A stretch of DNA of 64,000 nucleotides, taken from contig CP136896.1 of the NCBI GenBank assembly GCA_034359265.1, forward strand, positions 20,181,501-20,245,500. Reading direction: 5' to 3'. The notes under the pieces were generated by a model that did no database searches, had not been told where the DNA came from, and was given only the letters and a program-made list of their open reading frames with translations. The position numbers and the translations under genes are program-made. The DNA is from Canna indica. Lineage: Eukaryota > Streptophyta > Magnoliopsida > Zingiberales > Cannaceae. This document shows, in pieces, positions 11,974-22,600 of the stretch (within the stretch, counting starts at the first letter, position 1; every line of letters begins with the position of its first letter).

Positions 11974-12660
11974 TTAAATATCTCAATATGCGTTTTACTG
12001 CACTTAAATGAGATATTTTAGGGCAAGATTGAAACCTAGCACATACACAAATACTAAACATGATATCGGGTCTACTTACGGTTAAGTAAAGAAGACTACC
12101 AATCATACATCGATATCGTTTTTCGTCAACTTTAATGCCCTCTTCATCTTTGTCAAGCTTGATGGATGCGCTCATAGGTGTAGAAGCTATCTTGGCTTCA
12201 TTCATCCCAAACCTTTTGATGACCTCCTTTGTGTACTTGGCTTGATTGATGAAGATTCCTTTGTTGGTTTGCTTGATTTGGATACCAAGCATGAAGGAGA
12301 GCTCTCCCATCCTGCTCATCTCAAACTCATCTTGCATACATTTAGCAAACCACTTACAAAGCATTTTATTAGTAACACCAAAAATTATGTCATCAACATA
12401 AATTTGAAATAATAACATATCATTTTCATGATGCTTAATGAAAAGCGACACACAGGCTTTTCCAACATTAAAATCTTATTCAATTAAAAAGATTGAAAGT
12501 CTTTCATACCAAGCCCTAGGGGCTTGTTTTAAACCATATAATGTCTTTTTAAGTTTGAAAACATGGTTTGAAAACTCAAAACTTTTAAATCCGGGGGTTG
12601 TTCAACATAGACTTCTTCATTAATGAAACCATTTAGAAATGCACTTTTTACATTCATTTG
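11974..12660 (-). pseudogene. Copia reverse transcriptase remnant
   Basis: The frame 11974-12451 contains the catalytic YVDD box (FQIYVDDIIFG), then FAKCMQDEFEMSRMGELSFM, GIFINQAKYTKEVIKRFGM and the SLLYLTVSRPDIMFSI block typical of copia reverse transcriptases. The preceding part (12440-12620; [19 protein letters not shown]) is readable but separated by stop codons. The enzyme would copy element RNA into DNA. It is truncated by the MITE on the 3' side and broken upstream, so it is inactive. Confidence 0.85.
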
Positions 12661-13623
12661 AAAAAGTTTAAAACCCTTAAAGCTAGCATATGCTAAAAAT
12701 ATTCTAATTGCTTCTAATCTAGCTACGGGAGCATATGTTTCATTATAATCTATCCCTTCTTATTGATTGTACCCTTGTGCCACTAACCTAGCTTTGTTTC
12801 TAATAACTAATCCTTCTTCATCTAGCTTATTTCTAAATATTTATTTAGTTCCAATTTTGGTTTGTTCACTAGGTCTAAGCACTAAGTCTTATACATCATT
12901 TCTAGCAAATTGGTTGAGTTTTTCTTACATAGCTAGTACCCAAAACTCATTTTCTATTGCTTCCTTAATGTTCTTAGGCTCTACTTGAGATACAAAAGCT
13001 ATATATTGACAAACATTCTTGAGTTTTGAACGCGTTACCACTCTCGTTAAAGGTTCTTCAATGACTTGATCCATTGGATGATCTTTTACCAACTGATATC
13101 CTTTAGGGAGAGGTGGTAGAGCTTCTTCTTCATCATCTTCAACTTGAGGTAGATTCGAGGATGACAATTCTTCATATTGGGTTTCCTCATTATCTTCATC
13201 CTTCACTTCTTTATCATGAAGTGTGAGATCCTCAAGTTCCTCACCTACATTCACAATCTTCATATTTATAAAAGAATCATTAATTTTATTAAACGTGACA
13301 TGCATAGATTCTTCAACAATCATGGTTCTACGACTATAAACTCTATATGCCTTAGAATTAATGGAGTAACTTAGGAAAATCCCTTCATCGGATTTAGAAT
13401 CAAATTTTTCTAAATTCTCTTTTGTATTTAATATAAAACATTTGCATCAAAAAATAGGAAAATATCCCACATTTGGGATTTTACAATTCCAAAGCTCAAA
13501 AGATGTTTTCTTAATTTTAGGTATTAATAAAACTCGGTTAAGAACATAGCAAAAAGTATTTATGGCTTCGGCCCAAAAATACTTAGGCAAATTATTTTCA
13601 CATAGTATGATCTTAGCCATCTC
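12661..13623 (-). pseudogene. Copia integrase C-terminus / RT linker remnant
   Basis: The open frame 12925-13323 (132 codons) is acidic, with runs such as VKDEDNEETQYEEL and EDDEEEALPPLP, then DHPMDQVIEEPLTRVVTRS. This last part is the usual text just before the copia reverse transcriptase. Parts on either side are frame-broken, including the integrase C-terminal region at 13330-13620. It is a linker in the polyprotein with no catalytic role of its own. Confidence 0.7.
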
Positions 13624-14247
13624 TCATAAGATTCTATTCTTTCTCTCAACCATCCCATTTTGTTGAGGGGTCCTAGGGGAAGAAAATGTATGTTCAATAC
13701 CCAAATCATCACACAATTTGGAATTTTTTTTATTTTTAAACTCCCCTCCATTGTCACTTCTAATTTTTAAAATTGAAACTCTTTTTTCATTTGTAACTTT
13801 CTTTGCAAATTTTTTGAAGAACTCAAAAGTTTTATTTTTCTTGGCCAAAAAGAAAATCCATGTAAATCTAGAAAAATCATCAACTAATACATAACAATAT
13901 AACTTTCCACATAGACTAGCTACATCATATGGACCAAAGAGATCCATGTACACAAGCTCAAGAATTCTAGATGTACTAACTTGATTAATGCTATGAAATG
14001 AAGATTTAACTTGCTTACCTAGTTGACATGCATTACAAAGTTTGTATTTTTCAAATTTTATCTTGGGTAAGTCTTTAACTAATTCTTTCCTAGATTTCTC
14101 TTGGATGAGGCTCATGCTAGCATGTCCTAGCCTTCTGTGCCACAACCAATAGTCATTCTCCATGACAACTAAGCATCTAACATGAGGATTTGGCAAGACA
14201 TTTAATTCTAAGGTGTAAATATTTTCTTGCTTATTTCCAATAAACAT
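13624..14247 (-). pseudogene. Copia integrase remnant (GAG-pre-integrase plus rve core)
   Basis: A 207-codon frame. It begins with the zinc-binding pre-integrase segment (WHRRLGHASMSLIQ, then CNACQLGKQ, an H-H-C-C arrangement). The catalytic core follows with VYMDLFGP (first Asp), LVDDFSRFTWIFFL and RSDNGGEFKN (second Asp), and SSPRTPQQNGMVERKNR (catalytic Glu). The D-D-E residues are present. The frame ends just after the catalytic Glu, where an intact element would continue. It would insert element cDNA into the host genome, but in isolation it is not functional. Confidence 0.9.
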
Positions 14248-14322
14248 GATATCATTTGATGGTGCACTTCTAATGATATATTTAGATGCTTCAAAAATAA
14301 TTATGTATCCATTGTCACATAA

Positions 14323-14568
14323 TTATGATATGCTAATCAAGTTATATTTTAATCCATCTACTAATAAAATATTCTTAATGCATGGGTAAGAGAGTATACC
14401 TATGTCACCAATGCCAACAATTTTACCTTTGACATTGTCTCCAAATGTGACATGTCCACAATCTTTGTTTGATAGGATTGCAAATAAGTTGATGTCACCC
14501 GTCATGTGATTCGAGCAACCGCTATCAAATATCCAAGTGCTTCTATTTGCTTGAGGATGCTTCTTCAT
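14323..14568 (-). pseudogene. Copia aspartic protease remnant
   Basis: An 81-codon frame with the copia protease core WIFDSGCSNHMTGD (DSG being the active-site triad seen in copia) and further on VTFGDNVKGKIVGIGDIG and LVDGLKYNLISIS. It lies between gag and integrase as expected. A stop or frameshift separates it from the integrase frame that starts at 14247. The protease would cleave the polyprotein. Confidence 0.9.
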
Positions 14569-14639
14569 CTACAAAAGGAGAAGAAACCATTTTAGGTATC
14601 TAAATTCTCTTGGGTCCTTGAGTGTTAGTCATTTTGGGA

Positions 14640-16195
14640 ACCTATGTAAATCTTGCATGTGGGTTCTTCCTCAAAACACAATCCTTGGCCATATGGCCAA
14701 ATATGATACAAGAAAAATAATTTCCATTAAATTTTTTTCTAGTGTGTGTGTGAGCATGGGAGTGTGATGATTTCTTTTTATGGACAACCTTAGGCATGAT
14801 ATTTTGTATAGTTGTCATCTTTTCATTGAGCATGCAAAGTTCCCTTTTTAATGTTAGCATGCTATTATTCAAGTGCTCTACTTGATCACTTAAATACTTG
14901 TTTTCATCTTCTAATTTTTTGTTGTCATTTTCTAAGTCATTCTTAGCTTTCTCTGGGGTGTGTGTCTCCTCCTTAAGGGTATCTACTTCTTTTCTTAAGG
15001 CATTGCATGTGAGTAATAAGCTATCATTTTCAAGCTCTAAAGATTTATTGTTCTTTTTAAGGTCTCTAAATTTTCTCATAATAGCATTAAATTCATCATG
15101 CATTTATTCAAATTCATTTTCTAACTCTTCTTGAGTAAAAGAAACTTCACCAAAAGTAAATCTTACATCATCATCATTTGCCATCAAGCAAATATTTGCC
15201 TTTACACTCTTTGCTTCTTCTTCACTCGATGAGGCCTCGCTTTCATCCTATGTAGCCATCATTGTCTTCTTCTTCTTCTTGTATCTCTCCTTTTTATGAG
15301 GGTTGGAGGTGGAAGCTATCTTGAGAAGTGGGCAGTCCCTCCTTAGATGTCCGGTCTTGTTGCAATGGTAGCATGTGTAGCCTCATCTTCCCTTCCTCAT
15401 GAAACTCATAAATCTTCTTATTAGCATCGCCATTTCTTCAACATCATCCATCTCTTCCTCAGATGATGATGACTCTTCTGCTCGATGTGATGCTTTTAAG
15501 GCCTTGGTCTTGCCTTTGGGGGCATCCTCCTCCTGATATTGCTTCATGTGGGTCTCATGTGTCATGAGAGACCCAATGAGCTCGGTGATCTTCAAGGTGC
15601 TCATGTCGTTTGCTTCCATGATAGCTATGACCTTGGGCTCCCAAGCTTTTGGAAGGGAATGGAGGAGCTTTCTTACCTTCTCGTCTTCCTTTATTTCTCT
15701 GCCAAGGTTAGCTAATCCATTTATAATATTTTAAAATCTAGCATACATAGCATCAATAGATTCATATGATAACATTTTAAATATTTCATAGTCATGCATG
15801 AGTAGATTTGTTTTGGATTCTTTACTTGTGAAGTCTCTTCATGTGTGGTCTCTAGGACCTTTCATAATTCATATGCGGACTTATATGTAGAAATCCTATT
15901 GAATTCATTAATTAATAGGCCGCAATATAATGCATTGACGGTCTTTGCATTTGCATTGAAGAGTTTAATCTCTTCTTGGTCCCATTGATCCATATCCTTA
16001 TTGGGTTATTTGTACTCTACTAAAATCATCCTCCATACATCCATGCCTAGAGATTGTAGGAAGCCATTCATGTGTATCTTCCAGTAAGCATAGTTGTTTC
16101 AATCGAATAGTGGTGGAGTATGAGTAGAGGACCCTTGAGCTAATTGCATTTCACTAGACATCTTAATTTGTAGGGAAGATGGTTAAATCTTATCC
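14640..16195 (-). pseudogene. Copia gag remnant with two zinc-knuckle regions
   Basis: Several frames together make a gag. At 15383-15619 is the end of the UBN2-type capsid (KITELIGSLMTHETHMKQY), then a CCHC knuckle at about 15350-15380 (CYHCNKTGHLRRDC, all four ligands present). 14642-15103 is a lysine/glutamate-rich coiled-coil-like stretch ending in a second knuckle-like motif (YFSCIIFGHMAKDC) in which the first Cys is Tyr. Stops lie between the pieces and in the more distal part (15620-16195). The primer-binding site follows at 16204-16216. Confidence 0.75.
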
Positions 16196-16221
16196 TACGA
16201 CTAGATTCTGATACCAATTAT

Positions 16222-17450
16222 TGTTAGAAATCCGACACTAAAAGGGTTGAATAGTGTCTATCCCCTTTTCCTATATTTGATCAACTTTTTCTTTATACTT
16301 AAATTTAACTTAACTTAAATGCAAGTATTTCTTAACAGTGATAGGCAAACAAGAGAGCAATGCAGACAAGAATAATTATAGTGGTTCGGCCAATTGCCTA
16401 CTCCACTACCTTGGCTCCTTACCAAAGATTTCTAACCACTACTTGTATAAAGTTTATGTTTCCCTTTCAATACAATGAGAACACTCTTCTCACCACTCTG
16501 AGAACCCCTCAAACCTATTCACCTAGGCAAAACACAATTCTACAAAGTTTCCTCTAAGTGTTTCCCTAGCACACCTAGCAGCTATTACAGATGGAAAATA
16601 AATCTGAAATAAAACTTCAAATACAATGTAAAAGAGCTTAAGAATAGGAATAGAAACCACATCTCTTTTCCCAAGCCTTCACGCCTTCAACTCGCCAGAA
16701 GATGTACTGGAGTTGCGGCAGAGTTGAAGAAAACAAGCGCTTGAAGAAGAATTTGACGGAAGATTAGGGCGCAGCAGATCGATCACTTTGAAGGCTTTTA
16801 ATCACTTTTTTGAATGCTCAATAAATTCACTAAGAAGCTTTTAAGAAGGTGGGTCAGGGGTATTTATAACCCCTCAGCTGAACGACGACTCAACGGGTAG
16901 AAAAATAGCCGTTATAGCCATTCGGTTGCATGTCGATCGATCGTCGGTCGACCGCCCAATGATCGCTGGCTTTCTATCTATTTTTTTGCACTATTCGATC
17001 GACCGATGGGTCAACCAAAGGAGTCGCAACTTCATCATCCTGAATTCGATTGATCGTTCGGTCAACTGATGCAGTAAAGCTAGGGATGCGGCTTTGTGAT
17101 TTTTGATTCGGTCGACCGATGAGCCTTCTGCCAAATTTTAGCTTCGGTAGGTCGACCGACCGATCGATCGACGCAGCCCTCTGCGATTTCTTCACCAACT
17201 TCGGTCGACCGACAGGTCGACCGAATTGGCTGCTGCCAAAGATCTGCCTTGTTCGATTGATCGATCGATCGACCGAACTCCGGCTGAGGCTGATTTTTAC
17301 ATTGAATTTGTTACATGCGTTTTTTGGGGTTTAGTTACCAAGTTTTAATTTGGATAACTTTACAGTTTGGCTTGGGATAAAATCATCCTAGGGGTATATT
17401 ACATGATTTCTACTTAATTGATACCCGAGCCTTTCTTTGACATTCTTTTC
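16222..17450 (-). repeat. Copia 5' LTR (truncated), minus strand
   Basis: Begins on the plus strand with TGTTAGAAATCCGACAC just beyond the primer-binding site. Homology to the partner LTR covers about 16793-17450 and includes gggtatttataacccctcag and the palindrome array (16921-17276). The 16222-16790 part, including tagtggttcggccaattgcc, has no counterpart at 9383 because that LTR is truncated, but it resembles the solo LTR at 22601-24096. At 17450 homology stops and a cacagccaccacacgccac motif follows, recurring at about 17578. Confidence 0.75.
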
Positions 17451-19640
17451 ACAGCCACCACACGCCACTCCTAGGGGATAAAATGAACGAAGCCATGGAA
17501 AAAATGACAGATTAACAGAGAAGATAAAAACTCCTACCTCAATACTCCTCCAAACTCTGATCTTCACCGGAGTCTTCACAGCCACCACACGCCACTCCGA
17601 TCACCTGCTTCCTCGGCCGTTGTCGACACCAAGCCCAAGAGATTAGAGGAGGATTAGGGCTAAATATAAATCATTAGGCATTCTACAAAAAGGCCCCTCA
17701 AGAAAATATATTCACAATTCAATCCTTTTTTTTCAAGTCATAACATAATTTATTCAGAATAAATCAAAAACCAATTAAATAGAATATTAATTTATCTATA
17801 TAAATTAAATGCTTATCAATAGAAATTATATTTATCTCCTAAAATAAATCATCTAAAGAATAGGGATGAGATAAATCAAACTCCTATCTATTAATAGAAT
17901 CATAATTTATCCAAATAAATTAATTATCTATTAATATATATGATTTATCTAAATAAATCATTTCTTCTTCTTTTTTTCAGGTCATAACATAATTTATTCA
18001 GAATAAATCAAAAACCAATTAAATAGAATATTAATTTATCTACGTAAATTAAATGCTTATCAATAGAAATTATATTTATCTCCTAAAACCAATCGTCTAA
18101 AGAATAGGGATGAGATAAATCAAACTCCCATATATTAATAGAATCATAATTTATCCAAATAAATCAATTATCTATTAATATATATGATTTATCTAAATAA
18201 ATCAATTCCCTATTAATTATAATTTATATAAATAAATCAATTCCTAATTAATAGGTGTAGGCGAATGGGAAAAATCAAAATTTTGCCTCCATGTAATTAT
18301 GTTTAATTCTTAATTAAATATAATCACAGTCTAATTGTTAATTAATTACTTAATTCATAATTAAGTTTAATCAACCCTAAAAATATCGCATGATATACCC
18401 TACGACTTTAGGGTTATCCTACCAAATAGGGCTACCCTATAAATTAGGGTTACCGAGGAACTCCTTCATCGTGTTTTTCTTCATATAGGAAATACCTTTC
18501 CTATTATGTCCGTAAACGAGATCCGTGATCGAGTTGGAGCATATTCATGCTAGTAGACATATAGTGCCACATTCGAACTCTATCTCATAAAGTTCGTTAC
18601 GAGGCTAGCATGTTGTGTGTGACCCATTAGGCCTCACACTAGCTAGTAGTGAGTTGTGCATAATGGAGAGTCAGATCTGATATAATGATTTCTATTTGAA
18701 TTTTACGAGTCTCCACTAAACCTCTTTAGTGTGGTCATGAGAGACTTCACTCACAAGTCAAGATTGACATCTAGCAGCGTGTCATGACTACCCATATAGT
18801 GTTAGGTTCAATCTATAAGGGGACCGAACGCCCTTCGGTGATTAGTTATCATGCAACTAAATTCCTCAGTTACAATGTCCCAAAGTCGGCTAGGGTACGA
18901 AAGAAGTATCAAACCCTAATACTGATTCATATGTATTTCACCTGCCAAGATGTCGTCTCAATAATGAAATGTCAGAAACATCTTCCTAACTTTCATGTCT
19001 ACTCTGGCCAGAGATTCCCGAGTCGTCAATTGTAGGGACACATAGGACATCATCTCCTCTCATTAGGAGTAATCGATTTCATGTTGGTTGTTCACCTACC
19101 TCCATAAATGCTTTCCCATACCCAGTAATACTCGGCACATGACGCTCAGGGCCACGTAGGGATAAAATCAAAGCAATGGGTCGCCACTCACAAGGTAACC
19201 ATGACAACCTCACGTCCAAGAAGTACTTGCACCAACTATCACCCGAGGAACATCCTATTGACACTCATGTAAGGATTCTATTTTGTGTTCCTCGTGCAAG
19301 TTCAGTGAACTCATTCCCTAATGAGCACATGCACTTGTACATTAATGATGACTCATAGGTAACTGAGAGATCAGCTACCCCCTATCGTATAGGGCATGTA
19401 CCAAATGCACTAGATTATCCAGAATCATTGATCCCCTAATTGGTGATCTTACGACTAGGAATATTTAGAACATGGGCATCTAGATTCCAAGTCTCATTGG
19501 CATAATCTCGTCATGGCATCGGAATCATTTGTCCGAGTTCATGGGGTTCATCACAATCTATATGAATAAAGATGCAGCATATGTTGAAAAAGTTGTCTCA
19601 TTAAGTTGATTACCCTTGAATAGTTCCAAAACACATCGAT
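17451..19640. other. AT-rich non-coding region, probably old retroelement sequence
   Basis: No supported gene. It begins with a 127-bp spaced direct repeat of acagccaccacacgccactcc, then the 244-bp tandem duplication listed separately. 18350-19560 is less AT-rich and reads like untranslated retroelement sequence (for example acccattaggcctcacac at about 18622), but has no coding domain. Short frames at 18784-19358 have no recognisable content. Confidence 0.45.
17737..18205. repeat. 244-bp tandem duplication (about 2 copies)
   Basis: Copy 1 starts at 17737 and copy 2 at 17981, both with gtcataacataatttattc. The order of the following AT-rich blocks is identical, with scattered substitutions and a decayed right end, so it is older than the 258-bp duplication at 2820. 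Confidence 0.8.
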
Positions 19641-19671
19641 ATGTGATTGGCTCAAGGGCACTATTCGTTTC

Positions 19672-20412
19672 AATCTCTTCAATCAATTTGTAACATCTTT
19701 CATATTGGTGAATTTGATTACTCTCAGTGGCTTTCAGATGATGAGGAAAGCTCAAACTGCCATGAAGACGACGGGGTAAGATTCATTTCCAATAAGTTCG
19801 AATATGGAAGTAGCAACTCAATTGTAAAAAATCCAAATGAACAAATCACACCGCCTAGTTTTGGGTCTCTCGAGTTTGTGTTTGAATATAAAAAGATTGG
19901 AGCAAAAGTTTCTTCACAAGGACCTATCTCCTGTGCATAATCCGTCAGCACAGAGGGGTTTGTGCTAGACGCTTCTGATGATTCTAACTGGACGTTATTC
20001 TACAAAAACCACCTATTTATATTATGAGATTCTTTTCTTTTGCCAGCTCACATCTCGATCCTTATGTATTCTTAGAAAGTTAGATCAAGTCTTTAAATGT
20101 CCAACTTTCTTCATTTCTCAGCTTAGCTCGTCTTGATCATGGGTTTTCGAAATTCTCCCCTAATAGTTGTGCCATGGTTAAATCACATAAGTTCAGAGGG
20201 TTGTTGAATATCAATTCTCCTCGTTTAGAAACAACGCCATCTTTTGATATTGGTGTTCAGAAAACACCTAGTACTGGTGGCAATATTAGTCCTTTCTCTA
20301 TGATTCTGATAGCTATGGATTGAGAAGACATCGAGAAACAAATGTCTGAACCCTCAACAAGAGAGCGAAGAACACCACTATGGTTCTGCCTTAGAGAGTT
20401 CACCCATTTGTG
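19672..20412 (+). pseudogene. Unrecognised gene fragment, copy A of a direct duplication
   Basis: I do not recognise the family. A readable stretch at 19647-19940 contains EFDYSQWLSDDEESSNC and NPNEQITPPSFGSLEFVFE. A strong splice-donor-like junction (GACGACGGG then gtaaga) falls inside it, so this is likely genomic sequence of a spliced gene, not a processed copy. Further right, broken frames read NSPRLETTPSFDIGVQKTPS. Stops and frame changes exclude a working gene. The same text recurs at 21040-21740. The 3' flank to about 20560 has another broken segment (FNLVDLSMGKMAEVLEDICL). Confidence 0.55.
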
Positions 20413-21039
20413 GAAACTCTTGGATTGAAAACCATACTGAATGCTCCTTATTATCCTAATCAACCCCTGGCAAAGAAGTTCAACCTTGTCGACTTGAGTA
20501 TGGGCAAAATGGCAGAGGTTCTTGAGGACATCTGCTTGTCACCAAAGCTAGTACATAAAGATGCAAGTCTTTAATCAACAATTAGTGGGCTTAGTTTCAA
20601 ATTTTGATGCCAGTTAACCCATCAAACTTAGTCGATTTAAACCATTTTCAGAATCCCTTGTGTGGTATGGTCAATCCTGTGAAAAATACTAATAATAAAT
20701 ATCTGGTTTTGCCAAGCTCTCAAACTAGTATATCATAGAGAGAAGGACTAGTCAGTAGAATCTTTTGTTAGATGTTAATGAGAAATTAAAAATGATATGA
20801 ACCATTGATTTATAATTGAAAGATAGATTGCTACTAGTTTCTTGTATAGGATTTAATACAAGTACACGTGTCATTACTTTACTGAACTATAAATACTTTG
20901 AGTCTGTAATTTTTGAATTTGATTTGAATATGAGATTTCCATTTCTTCATCGTCTTGTTCATCTGTTGGTGGAGTGTTGTTGATGAGTAAGTGGATTAGG
21001 ATATCTTTTGTTGTCTTCAATTTGTAAGTCATATGTATA
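20413..21039. other. Spacer between the two gene-fragment copies
   Basis: Contains the broken coding-like segment at 20460-20575 and then AT-rich non-coding sequence. A TATA-like stretch (ctataaatactttgagtc, about 20885-20902) and a possible leader precede copy B, which could be a decayed promoter of the duplicated unit. No gene. Confidence 0.35.
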
Positions 21040-21740
21040 AATCTCTTCAATCAATTTATAACATCTTTGAGATGAGTGAATTTGATTGCTCTCAGCGGCT
21101 TTCAGATGATGAGAAAAGATCAAACTGCCATGAAGACGATGAGGTAAGATTAATTTCCAATAAGTTCGAATATGGAAGTAGCAACTCAATTGTAAAAAAT
21201 CCAAATGAACAAATCACACTGCCTAGTTTTGGGTCTCTTGAGTTTGTGTTTGAATCTGAAAAGATTGAAGCAAAAGTTTCTTCACAAGTACCTATCTCCT
21301 GTGCATAATCCATCAACACATAGGGGTTTGTGTTGACTCTTTCGGTGATTCTTACTGGACGTTATTCTACAAAATCTACCTATTTGTATTATGAGATTCT
21401 CGATCCTCATGTATTCTTTGAAAGTTAGATCAAGTATTTAAATGTCCAACTTTCTTTATTTCTTAGCTTAGCTCGCCTTGATCATGGGTTTTCGAAATTC
21501 TCCCCTAATAGTTGTACCATGGTTAAATCACCTAAGTTCATAGGGTTGTTGAATATTAATTCTCATCGTTTAGAAACAATGTCATCTTCTGGTATTGGTG
21601 TTCAGAAAACTCCTAGTACTGGTGGCAGTATTAGTCCTTTCTCTAGATTGTGAAGACCCTCAACAAGAGAGCGAAGAACACCGCTATGGTTCTGCCGTTT
21701 GAGAGTTCATCCATTTCAGTATTAGAGAGTTCACCCATTA
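21040..21740 (+). pseudogene. Unrecognised gene fragment, copy B of a direct duplication
   Basis: Close relative of 19672-20412 in the same orientation. The readable frame 21033-21308 contains EFDCSQRLSDDEKRSNC, FEYGSSNSIVKNPNEQ and LPSFGSLEFVFESEK, with the same internal splice-donor-like junction (GATGAG then gtaaga). Relative to copy A it lacks about 50 bp near 21645 (between cctttctct and gaccctcaac). The short acidic and serine-rich text does not let me name a family. Confidence 0.55.
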
Positions 21741-22198
21741 CATTTTCATATTTGACTGAGTTCAATTTATATCATCGTTTTAATTACAATTTTGCATGGG
21801 TCTTAGGTTCCTACATATTGAGTAGTATATCAAACTACACGGTTGGTTGTTACTGAATACAATAATCAAAAATAAAAATGAATGTTATGTTAAGTCACAC
21901 CAAGGTATATGCATCGGTGGCTTTCCTCAAAAAAGGTATATGCACTAATGCCGGATCAATAGACATAAATTGGCACATACCAGTTTTGTTGTTATTGTAA
22001 ACTTTGACCACACGTTAAAGAAAGATTGATATTGAATTCCGAGGTGAATGTATTGTTAATTAAATTGTGATATTCCTACACAGTTTATGATAACAGGTTT
22101 TCCATGTTTGAATTTGTTAAGACTCTAAAGCTAATTGTTGTAAGATGGACACTACAATGACACTAAAGTAAATAATTTGTTGCCGAACTCTTCCTGAG
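21741..22198. other. Non-coding spacer
   Basis: AT-rich, no coding frame of note. It lies between the duplicated fragment and the tRNA-binding fragment. It may include introns of the latter's source gene, since a splice acceptor (tttttcttacag) ends just beyond it at about 22231. Confidence 0.35.
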
Positions 22199-22231
22199 AT
22201 GAGGCAACTAACTAACTTGTTTTTCTTACAG

Positions 22232-22600
22232 AAAGTAATACAAAGAAACAACAGAAAATGCCAACTGGTAGTAGAAAAGCAAAGTCTATTAAAACAGATA
22301 TATCAATTTCACAACTTGACATTCGTGTGGGTCTTATCACGAAAGTCCAGAAACATCCCGATGCAAACTCGAGAAACATCCGTTGAATTATAGCTTATAC
22401 TTTAACTACAGAATCAGAAGGTCTGTGTTATTTGTAATTTGAAACCAGCAACAATGAGAGGCATCAAATCTCATACAATGGTCTTGGCTGCATTCAGTGC
22501 TGACCATTCATGGGTAGGTCATGATGCTCCCCTTGTTGATAATTCATTTCTTCATATATCATACACTAGTGATAAATATGGATTCTTGCCTCCTAGAAAC
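22232..22600 (+). pseudogene. Fragment of an EMAPII/Arc1p-like tRNA-binding protein gene
   Basis: Two segments match the OB-fold tRNA-binding domain at the C-terminus of plant methionyl-tRNA synthetase and related aminoacyl-tRNA synthetase cofactors. After a splice acceptor at 22231, 22232-22387 reads a basic linker then SISQLDIRVGLITKVQKHPD, the opening strand of that domain, before a premature stop. 22419-22510 reads KVCVICNLKPATMRGIKS and MVLAA, the later conserved block. The segment normally between them is largely missing. The intact protein binds tRNA to assist aminoacylation. Here the copy is broken and then split by the solo LTR at 22601. Confidence 0.8.

Larger units (their letters stand above)
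9383..17450 (-). mobile_element. Decayed Ty1/copia retrotransposon (SIRE/Opie-like)
   Basis: Minus-strand element in the canonical copia order (5' to 3' on its own strand): LTR 17450-16222, primer-binding site 16216-16204 (TGGTATCAGAATC), gag with zinc knuckles, protease, integrase, a long linker, reverse transcriptase, RNase H, polypurine tract and LTR 10258-9383. Integrase upstream of reverse transcriptase identifies copia. The text around YVDDIIFG resembles the SIRE/Opie lineage. Frames are broken by stops and frameshifts, both LTRs are truncated at their outer ends, and a Tourist-like MITE (11265-11973) splits the 3' part. No envelope-like frame was seen. It is not autonomous. Confidence 0.85.

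Noticed and set aside
19079..19358. Small frames of 60-83 codons between 18784 and 19358.
   Set aside because: No domain, no splice context; they lie in retroelement-like non-coding sequence.
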